A stretch of 15,351 nucleotides of DNA from assembly GCA_027486155.1 (NCBI GenBank), contig JAIXPR010000107.1, forward strand, positions 1 to 15,351. Direction: 5' to 3'. This document shows, in pieces, positions 5,810 through 11,321 of this stretch. Numbering within the stretch: position 1 is the first letter of the stretch; each line of letters begins with the position of its first letter. Position numbers and translations under genes: made by a program. The stretch comes from Pseudomonadota bacterium. Its GTDB lineage: Bacteria; Bdellovibrionota_C; UBA2361; OMII01. The notes under the pieces are model-generated. The model did no database searches, was not told where the DNA came from, and saw only the letters and a list, made by a program, of their open reading frames with translations.

Positions 5810-7372
5810 TTAAGCGTCGATACGGCCCGCAGTCTCATATCGCTCTAAAGGTCCCTCTGAGGTATCCGCCTCCTCCGTGCTTAGGGCCTCTATGATCGTC
5901 GTGTTTTCCACCTTTGGAGAGGCGATAGCGATGAGCGACACCCCACCGAACGGTTTGGTGATGTAGGGATCGATGTGCTTCAAGAACGGTACGAGCTTAT
6001 CGAAGTTCTTCGTGTCGTTGGCGCGTAGGGTGCGACGCCCTCGAACCTTACCCGCCCACCACCAACCGAGCGCCCCAACGAGATTATGGGAAATCATGCT
6101 GCTGGTGTTAAAGCCCGCGGCGGTAAGTACCCGTTGAAGTTCCTCTCGTGTGTATCGCCTATAGTGTCCAAGATCCTCATCAAGTCCGCTGTAGATGGCG
6201 GGATTGCTTGGAACGAGAAGAACGAGGCGCCCACCCGGTTTTAGAATCTGACGGATATGCTTAAGGGCTCGCTCATGGTCGTTGATGTGCTCCAGCACAT
6301 TCGAGCAGATGACGGTATCAAATGTATCAGAAAGGAGCGCCTGGGGAGGGGGATCCTCCGCGTTCCATACCTCAGTGGTTAGCCTGGTGTCGTGCCCAAA
6401 TCTATCTCTAAGCACAGCGAGTGATGATCCGCGGAGGTCGGTCGCTACCACCGACTTTACACGCGGACGGGAGAGTACCTCAGAGATTATATTTCCGATT
6501 CCTGAACCAACCTCGAGCACGCGTTCCCCTATAGCTCCATCAGCTCGTTCGCAGATCCACGCGTTATATCGGTGAGCGTCCTCAAAAACCTCGAGGGTAT
6601 CCACGCCGACATCGGGGTCAGGAGGAGGAGACACCAGAACCTTACGCACGGCTTGCGCGTCTTTGACGAAGTTCCTGTCGAAGAGTGAGTATCGAATGAT
6701 GTGTCCCAGCGCGGCCAGACCATCTTTCCAGGTTATCTTCTTACCCTCTGAGTAGGAACGTCCGTAGTATCGAATGGGTACCTCATACACGACACATCCG
6801 AGCCGAGCCACTTTTGCCGTGACCTCTGGCTCGAACCCAAAGCGTTGCGAGCGGAGTTCTATGTTTTGAATAACCTCTCTCTTGAATGCCTTATAACATG
6901 TCTCCATGTCGGTCAGCGTAAGATCGGTAAAGAGATTGGAAAGGAAGGTTATGAACTTATTACCGAGCATGTGGCGGAAGTAGAGCACCCGGTGCTCCAT
7001 GTAGAGGAATCGAGAGCCGTACACGACATCGGCTCGGCCCGCATCCATCGGAGATAGAAGTGCCTCGTAGTCCTTCGGGTCGTACTCAAGGTCGGCATCT
7101 TGAACGATGACCACGTCTTTGGTCGCGGCTTGAAATCCGAGGGCGAGAGCGGCTCCCTTGCCGGTGTTCTTTGGTTGGTAGAGCACTCGAATCTGGGGAT
7201 CGCTCTCAAACTCTCGAAGGATTTGGCGAGTGCCGTCGGTCGAGAAGTCATCGACGATGATAATTTCCTTCTCGCGAGGCGTCGCTTGAACCCGTTTAAC
7301 GATCTCACGAATGGTCTTACGCTCGTTGTAGACCGGAATAACGATGCTGATAGAGAGCTGTTTATCTGACAC
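5810..7372 (-). CDS. GT2 polyprenyl-phosphate-type glycosyltransferase fused to a SAM methyltransferase
   Basis: I start at GTG 7372 (520 residues): GGGAGA at 7386-7381 lies 8 bases upstream and the product opens MSDKQLSISIVIPVYNE, a normal GT2 start. A TTG at 7402 would only add ten residues. Residues 1-231 are a GT2/DPM1-like domain: SIVIPVYNE (9-17), VDDFSTDGT (40-48), NTGKGAAL (69-76), the DXD as DAD (92-94), GSRF (119-122) and TDMETCYK (154-161). The pattern fits sugar transfer from a nucleotide sugar to polyprenyl phosphate or a similar lipid or glycan acceptor. Residues about 262-500 are a class I methyltransferase with VLEVGSGIG (285-293) and SNVLEHINDHERAL plus LKPGGRLVLLVPS downstream. 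No transmembrane helices are evident, so both activities act at the cytoplasmic face. Substrates are unknown. It is transcribed alone towards the CDGSH gene. Confidence 0.94.
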   Translation of the reverse strand: MSDKQLSISIVIPVYNERKTIREIVKRVQATPREKEIIIVDDFSTDGTRQILREFESDPQIRVLYQPKNTGKGAALALGFQAATKDVVIVQDADLEYDPKDYEALLSPMDAGRADVVYGSRFLYMEHRVLYFRHMLGNKFITFLSNLFTDLTLTDMETCYKAFKREVIQNIELRSQRFGFEPEVTAKVARLGCVVYEVPIRYYGRSYSEGKKITWKDGLAALGHIIRYSLFDRNFVKDAQAVRKVLVSPPPDPDVGVDTLEVFEDAHRYNAWICERADGAIGERVLEVGSGIGNIISEVLSRPRVKSVVATDLRGSSLAVLRDRFGHDTRLTTEVWNAEDPPPQALLSDTFDTVICSNVLEHINDHERALKHIRQILKPGGRLVLLVPSNPAIYSGLDEDLGHYRRYTREELQRVLTAAGFNTSSMISHNLVGALGWWWAGKVRGRRTLRANDTKNFDKLVPFLKHIDPYITKPFGGVSLIAIASPKVENTTIIEALSTEEADTSEGPLERYETAGRIDA

Positions 7373-7421
7373 GTTAAAATTCTCCCAACCTTTCAGATAC
7401 AAGCCGACGGTACTTGGGCTC

Positions 7422-7453
7422 CCTCATTAGGGCAAGTTGTCGAAATTAATGAG
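7422..7453. promoter_or_regulatory. Paired inverted-repeat element, copy 2
   Basis: CTCATTA (7423-7429) and TAATGAG (7447-7453) are exact inverted 7-mers separated by 17 bases. The extended arms CCTCATTAG (7422-7430) and AATTAATGAG (7444-7453) are identical to those at 1324-1358, with order swapped and spacer length kept. It lies 50-81 bases upstream of the glycosyltransferase-methyltransferase start. It may overlap a weak promoter there (TTGCCC, 17-base gap, TACCGT on the minus strand). Confidence 0.5.
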
Positions 7454-7541
7454 CTAATCGCCTGCTGCTTGTGTGACAGTCCTTTCGATTTTTTAGCTAC
7501 CTTAGTAACAGATGCTCAGGGGGTGCCTTTCGAAGCAGGAA

Positions 7542-7556
7542 AAATTGTAACAATTT
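7542..7556. promoter_or_regulatory. Perfect 15-base palindrome, operator-like
   Basis: AAATTGT-A-ACAATTT is a perfect 7-1-7 inverted repeat. It lies about 170 bases upstream of the glycosyltransferase start and about 180 bases past the dehydrogenase stop. A one-base loop rules out an ordinary RNA hairpin of full length, so a dimeric regulator site is more likely. I cannot match it to a named regulator. Confidence 0.35.
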
Positions 7557-7607
7557 GAATGGTTTTGGCGTTTTTGTCAGCGCCGCGTCGCGACTGAGGA
7601 ATGAGGT

Positions 7608-7630
7608 AAAACGACCATGCTGCCTGGTCG
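7608..7630 (-). terminator. Probable intrinsic terminator of the dehydrogenase transcript
   Basis: On the minus strand CGACCA (7630-7625) pairs with TGGTCG (7617-7612) around a 7-base loop and is followed at once by TTTT (7611-7608). It lies about 100 bases downstream of the dehydrogenase stop. The stem is short and the T-run brief, so efficiency is uncertain. Confidence 0.4.
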
Positions 7631-7732
7631 CTGGGCTAAGGGATACGGCTTTCTCGCCCTGCTCAGCGAACGTAGACCTGAGCGAGGATGAGGCGCGCAC
7701 TCCCGTAAGAGACCCGACACTCCCGTTGAGCT

Positions 7733-8827
7733 TTAGGATCCTGCTTCCAAAACAGACAACGTGCCATCTGAGGTGGCTACGTAGATGTCCCCTTTCGCCC
7801 CCTGGCCCAGGGCCGCGATAGGGAAACTCGCTCGTCCTATCTCCGTTGTGGTCCAGGTGGAGCCCCGTTGCGTCATTTTAAAGATGGTTTTGGAGTGAGA
7901 GTCGGCGAAGAGGTATGCGCCCTGGAGCGAGGGAAATGAGGAGCCGTTATAAAAGGATCCCCCGATCGCCGTTCCTCGCGCGGCCGCTTCATAGGAATAA
8001 ACCGGAGGGCTAAAGCCGGTCATATCGCACGTTGCCGCCACACATACGCTGCCCTCAGCCACGTTCCATCCATAATTTTTTGCGCGTTCAATCAGGTTGA
8101 GCTCCTGGGTTTCCCGCCCAGAGTCGATCGCAATTACCCGTTTCGTCGCCGGGTCAAAAGAGAGGGATGTGGGGTTCTGAAATCCGAGCGCCCACACTTC
8201 GGCCGCTCCATTCGAACCCTTAGCGAAGGGATTATCGTTTGGAATCGTGTAGCGCGCGGGGTCCGCGACGCTGATGCGCAGGATCTTACCGAAGAGTGAT
8301 CGAGGATTTTGCGCTAGCGAAGAAGCGCCTGACTTTCGAGGGGAATCCCCAAGGCCTATGTATAGGGTATTGTCTGGGGCAAAGGCTATCGTGCTGCGAT
8401 GCGCGTGAGGATATGGTTGTACCACCTTGAGCGCTACGACCAGTTCGTCCTCGTCGACAGTTTGACCACTCTTGGTTGGGAAACGACCGACGATAGTGTC
8501 TCCTTGTTTATCGGTGTAGGCGACGTATATCTCCTTTGTTTGCGCGTAGTGTGGAGGAAAAGCAACGCTTGAGAGTCCCGCGTTCTCTTCAGGTGAGAGG
8601 ATCGCTGAAATGTCCAGAAGATCCCGTTTTGCTCGTCCGCCGTTCTCTACGATGGCTACGATCCCGCGTCGTTCGACAACAAATGTCTTTGATGGCTCAC
8701 TCGGAACAGCGGTGATCGCGACAGGGTCCTCGAAACCTCGAGCGATAGGCTTAAGCTCAAAGCTCTCCTGAGCTGCCGCCGTGGTGACGCACCAGAGGAC
8801 TGAAAACAGGAGAGCCGTGAGCTTCAT
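7733..8827 (-). CDS. Exported PQQ-dependent glucose/sorbosone dehydrogenase-like protein (YliI/Asd family)
   Basis: This six-bladed beta-propeller protein of the soluble glucose/sorbosone dehydrogenase family oxidises sugars or related alcohols in the periplasm with PQQ and calcium. Starting at ATG 8827 it has 364 residues and a signal peptide (MKLTALLFSVLWCVTTAAAQ). A GTG at 8839 would add four residues and overlap the aminotransferase by eight bases; neither start has ideal spacing. Family landmarks in order: GFEDPVAITAVP, FVVERRGIVAIVENG, AGLSSVAFPPHY, YPHAHRSTIAFAPDNTLYIGLGDS, which holds histidines at the expected catalytic region, GKILRISV, IPNDNPFAKG, EVWALGFQNPTSLSFDP, LNLIERAKNYGWNVAEG, GTAIGGSFYNGSSFPSLQG. 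The usual H-X-GG context is HAHRST here, so catalytic identity is not certain. It follows the aminotransferase by four bases and is probably co-transcribed. Confidence 0.92.
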   Translation of the reverse strand: MKLTALLFSVLWCVTTAAAQESFELKPIARGFEDPVAITAVPSEPSKTFVVERRGIVAIVENGGRAKRDLLDISAILSPEENAGLSSVAFPPHYAQTKEIYVAYTDKQGDTIVGRFPTKSGQTVDEDELVVALKVVQPYPHAHRSTIAFAPDNTLYIGLGDSPRKSGASSLAQNPRSLFGKILRISVADPARYTIPNDNPFAKGSNGAAEVWALGFQNPTSLSFDPATKRVIAIDSGRETQELNLIERAKNYGWNVAEGSVCVAATCDMTGFSPPVYSYEAAARGTAIGGSFYNGSSFPSLQGAYLFADSHSKTIFKMTQRGSTWTTTEIGRASFPIAALGQGAKGDIYVATSDGTLSVLEAGS

Positions 8828-8831
8828 GTCC

Positions 8832-10043
8832 TTACGCACCCTTTACGAGAGAAGCTACCGATTGGCATACATAGTCGACGTTGTGGTGATTGAGCGCTGC
8901 GACGCAGATACGACCACTGTCGAGCCCGTACACATGATATCTTTCTCGGAGCGCCTTCATCACGTCAACAGAGAGTCCAGAATACGAGAACATGCCCCTC
9001 TGACTCAGAATGAATGAGAAATCTCGATCGGGGAGAACCTCTTTCAACTTTTGCGCGAAGAGGTGCCGCATCTCATGAATACGGTCTCTCATCTCTCCAA
9101 GCTCGGCTTCCCACATCGGACGAAGCTCCGGATGGGTAAGTACGATGGCCACCAGCTGAGCTCCGTATGAGGGGGGGCTGGAGTAGATCATGCGTACGAT
9201 ACGTTTGAGCTGGCTGGTAACGGCAGCAGCCTCTTTCTGAGAGCCGGTGACGACCGAGATGGCGCCTACTCGCTCCCGATATATCGAGAACGACTTCGCG
9301 AATGAATTCGCGACGAAGAAGGTAAGGCCTTTTTCGACGAAGAGCTGAATTGGGCGTGAGTCGGGCACGATCCCCTCGGCGAATCCTTGGTAGGCGAAGT
9401 CGACAAAGGGAATGAGCTCTCGCTCGGCGCAGATGTCGACCACCTGCTTCCATGTGCTCTCGTCGAGATCCACTCCGGTAGGGTTGTGGCAGCACGCGTG
9501 GAGAAGAACGGGGGTGCGAGGTTGTAACGTTCTCAACGTTGAGAGCATGTCGTCGGCCCGTAATCCGCATGTCTTTGGATCGTAGTAGGGATATGTCTCG
9601 ACCTTCATGCCAGCCGCTTCGAAGATCACTCGGTGATTCTCCCAGCTTGGGTCGCTGATGTATATGGTGTCTCGCCCCATGAAGCGTTTGATGAACTCGA
9701 TGCCGAGCTTTAAACCACCACTACCGCCAACGGACTGAACGGTCGCTACCCGCTTCTCTTTCAGAAGTGGAGAATCTTTCCCGAAGAGAAGTTCTTGGTT
9801 CGCTTGCACGAACGCTGGAACTCCATCGATCGGGAGGTAGGTCTTTGTGTCCTCCTGAGAGGACCAGATCTTAGCGGCTTGCAGAACGCAATTTAGTACC
9901 GGGATCTTCCCGTTGGAATCTTGGTACACACCTACACCAAGGTTGACCTTGGTAGGAGAGGGGTCATTACGGAACGCCTCGGTAACACCCAATATCGCGT
10001 CGGGAGCCGCCATTTGAATTTCTGAAAAGAGGGACGTGGTCAT
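8832..10043 (-). CDS. Aspartate/aromatic-amino-acid aminotransferase (PLP fold type I, subgroup I-alpha)
   Basis: This cytoplasmic enzyme transfers the amino group of aspartate, and possibly tyrosine or phenylalanine, to 2-oxoglutarate using PLP. I start at ATG 10043 (403 residues, the usual length for AspC/TyrB), opening MTTSLFSEIQMAAPDAILG. Landmarks: NLGVGVYQD (34-42), HNPTG (186-190), D215 in VDFAYQGF for the PLP nitrogen, K250 in NSFAKSFSIYRERVGA for the Schiff base, MIYSSPPSYGA, and SGRICVAAL with the C-terminal carboxylate-binding arginine. Sequence alone does not decide AspC from TyrB specificity, so I give no symbol. Upstream in-frame TTG and GTG codons also lack a nearby ribosome binding site; the only strong one (GGAGG, 10078-10074) is 31 bases before the ATG and fits a short leader frame. 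The exported dehydrogenase follows after four bases. Confidence 0.96.
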   Translation of the reverse strand: MTTSLFSEIQMAAPDAILGVTEAFRNDPSPTKVNLGVGVYQDSNGKIPVLNCVLQAAKIWSSQEDTKTYLPIDGVPAFVQANQELLFGKDSPLLKEKRVATVQSVGGSGGLKLGIEFIKRFMGRDTIYISDPSWENHRVIFEAAGMKVETYPYYDPKTCGLRADDMLSTLRTLQPRTPVLLHACCHNPTGVDLDESTWKQVVDICAERELIPFVDFAYQGFAEGIVPDSRPIQLFVEKGLTFFVANSFAKSFSIYRERVGAISVVTGSQKEAAAVTSQLKRIVRMIYSSPPSYGAQLVAIVLTHPELRPMWEAELGEMRDRIHEMRHLFAQKLKEVLPDRDFSFILSQRGMFSYSGLSVDVMKALRERYHVYGLDSGRICVAALNHHNVDYVCQSVASLVKGA

Positions 10044-10069
10044 AAACACCAAGAGTAAAAAGGAAACAA
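10040..10069 (-). CDS. Possible 9-codon aromatic-rich leader peptide of the aminotransferase
   Basis: GGAGG (10078-10074) is followed after four bases by a TTG (10069) that opens TTG TTT CCT TTT TAC TCT TGG TGT TTA TGA, encoding MFPFYSWCL. Its TGA overlaps the aminotransferase ATG as ATGA, the arrangement used for translational coupling. Four of nine residues are Phe, Tyr or Trp. The caution is that a T-rich stretch yields Phe codons automatically, and TTG is a weak start. Confidence 0.35.
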   Translation of the reverse strand: MFPFYSWCL

Positions 10070-10073
10070 TGTA

Positions 10074-10083
10074 CCTCCGGAGG
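10074..10083. promoter_or_regulatory. CCTCCGGAGG palindrome containing the only strong ribosome binding site before the aminotransferase
   Basis: The 10-base palindrome holds GGAGG on the minus strand, 31 bases before the aminotransferase ATG and four before the leader TTG. Having no loop, it cannot fold on itself fully as RNA, but it could pair between transcripts or with distant sequence. Confidence 0.4.
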
Positions 10084-10190
10084 CTACCATAGGCTTTCAG
10101 GGGGAGCCAGTAAGTGGTCTCGGGGGAGTTTCAGCTAAGACGTCGGATACGCCCCAGAAAAGAAGCCCCCGAGTGACGGACAAGGGGGGG

Positions 10191-10352
10191 ATGCGCATTA
10201 TTCATCGTTCGGGTCCTCTATGCTCGGAAAGTAGGATGATTTCCGGAAAGATAAGAGCGGTTCAGAACGTGTTGCTTGAGCCATCACCCGGCATTTCTCC
10301 GCTCTATCCACTGACGGGGTGTGTTGCCCCTGGTACTGCGTCAGCAGGGTGA
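10191..10352 (+). CDS. Doubtful small open frame, 53 residues
   Basis: ATG 10191 follows AAGGGGGGG, with AAGG five bases upstream, and the frame runs 53 codons to TGA (MRIIHRSGPLCSES at the start, CVAPGTASAG at the end). There is no signal peptide, membrane segment or known motif. Overlapping stems suggest the region may act as RNA instead. It is listed because the start has a workable ribosome binding site. Confidence 0.2.
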   Translation: MRIIHRSGPLCSESRMISGKIRAVQNVLLEPSPGISPLYPLTGCVAPGTASAG

Positions 10353-10456
10353 ACGGGTTGGGTGCAGGGTCGCGCCGTTTCGGGGCACCGTGGCCTCCGA
10401 AAACCTCGCACTCTACGAGGAACTAGCAGAAAATAATCCCAATTAACCACGCAAAT

Positions 10457-10498
10457 ATGGAAGCAGGAGGGGCTCCTGACCGGATCTCTCCTGTATGA
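10457..10498 (+). CDS. Possible 13-residue upstream frame coupled to the kinase gene
   Basis: ATG 10457 opens a frame encoding MEAGGAPDRISPV whose TGA overlaps the kinase ATG as ATGA. It has no clear ribosome binding site of its own. The AGGAGG at 10465-10470 lies inside it and can pair with CTCCT at 10473-10477. An overlap of this kind occurs readily by chance before any gene that begins ATGA. Confidence 0.15.
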   Translation: MEAGGAPDRISPV

Positions 10499-11277
10499 GC
10501 AAAATCACCGACACCCGTACATCACACGAAGATGGCGCCTTCATTAAGAGGTTTGGTGATAAGCCATCATATATGGCCGAGCTCAACGCGCTCAGAGGTT
10601 TACGTGGATCGGGGATCGCCCCAGAGATCCTCGCGCACGACAATGGCACTCGAACGATACGCATCGCTGATGCCGGTGTTACCCTTCGCTCTTTTCGTGC
10701 AGAACTTCAGCAAAGCTTTTCGATGTCGCAGCTTCGGCGTTTCGCGAGTGGCCTGTTTGATAGTTTGGCGCGATTGCACTCGGCGGATTTCTGTCATTAC
10801 GATGTGAAGGATGACAACATCTGCATCCAAGCCCACGCCCGTGACGATGGCTCTCTTGATCTTGAACGGGATTTTAAAGTAAAGCTGATCGACTTCGGAC
10901 TGAGCTTCAAGGTTGATAAGATCCCGGACCATTACTTCAACAACAAGACCTTGGGTACGCCTGTGTGTCGGAGCCCGGAGCATATTAATGGGCTCCCCCT
11001 GCACGGAAAAGCCGCTGATGTTTTTTGCGCGGCGGCCACGGTGCTTCAGGTCATCGAGGATATGCCCGAAGCGTTTCCGCTCATGTTTGGTAATCCCGAG
11101 AGGCAGATTATGGCTGTGCGAGAGCGGGTTGACCTCAATCGTCCGCTTCTCTCCGCCTCAGGGGAAACGGTGCCAAAGGACGTGCAGGCCGTCCTCTTTA
11201 GCATGCTCCATCCTGACCCGATCGAGCGACCCTCAAGTAAGACCTGCTACCATCTCTTAGGATTGGCGGGTACCTAG
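10495..11277 (+). CDS. Small protein-kinase-like protein (non-RD catalytic loop)
   Basis: The 260-residue soluble protein has a kinase core: candidate ATP-site lysine K18 in AFIKRF, helix-C glutamate E29 in YMAELNAL, catalytic loop HYDVKDDN (101-108) with D103 and N108, DFG as DFG at 133-135 in LIDFGLSF, and an APE-like SPEH in CRSPEHI. It probably phosphorylates Ser/Thr or a small molecule. Only 17 residues precede K18 and no glycine-rich loop is visible, and the usual HRD arginine is tyrosine, so it may be divergent. It has no membrane helix or sensor domain. An in-frame TGA at 10477-10479 and the absence of any other start fix ATG 10495, yet the nearest AGGAGG is 24 bases upstream, inside a possible hairpin. 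It converges on ribD with 44 bases between them. Confidence 0.85.
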   Translation: MSKITDTRTSHEDGAFIKRFGDKPSYMAELNALRGLRGSGIAPEILAHDNGTRTIRIADAGVTLRSFRAELQQSFSMSQLRRFASGLFDSLARLHSADFCHYDVKDDNICIQAHARDDGSLDLERDFKVKLIDFGLSFKVDKIPDHYFNNKTLGTPVCRSPEHINGLPLHGKAADVFCAAATVLQVIEDMPEAFPLMFGNPERQIMAVRERVDLNRPLLSASGETVPKDVQAVLFSMLHPDPIERPSSKTCYHLLGLAGT

Positions 11278-11321
11278 TGCGTTCGACCTAGCTGGTCTCA
11301 TCTAAAAGTTGAGCGCTCTGG

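Larger units (their letters stand above)
7373..7732. other. Non-coding stretch upstream of the glycosyltransferase gene
   Basis: I see no credible gene in these 360 bases. Contents from right to left: two CACTCCCGT direct repeats exactly 20 bases apart (7698-7706 and 7718-7726) next to the dehydrogenase stop; a hairpin with T-run (7608-7630); a perfect 15-base palindrome (7542-7556); an 8-mer CCTTTCGA repeated at 7481-7488 and 7526-7533; the paired inverted repeat at 7422-7453; and the ribosome binding site of the next gene. A 67-codon GTG frame on the minus strand (7700-7497) has no family features. Confidence 0.55.
10044..10494. other. Structured divergent intergenic region between aminotransferase and kinase
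   Basis: These 451 bases hold no recognised gene but many possible stems. CTCGGGGG (10119-10126) pairs with CCCCCGAG (10166-10173). GATAAGAGCGG (10250-10260) pairs with CCGCTCTATC (10299-10308) with one bulge. CTGACG (10311-10316) pairs with CGTCAG (10339-10344) and encloses GGG/CCC. CCTCG pairs with CGAGG (about 10404-10420). A 53-codon frame (10191-10352, +), a 74-codon start-less frame (10422-10198, -) and two short leader frames lie here. I looked for RNase P, tmRNA, SRP RNA and common riboswitch signatures and found none. Confidence 0.5.

Noticed and set aside
7497..7700. 67-codon GTG frame on the minus strand
   Set aside because: It has no domain or export signal, overlaps the terminator-like hairpin and palindrome, and its GGGAG abuts the GTG with no spacing.
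10250..10310. RNase P RNA-like TGCTTGAGCCA string
   Set aside because: The match to the E. coli rnpB segment is short, and the universal GAGGAAAGTCC and ACAGAA core sequences are absent on both strands.
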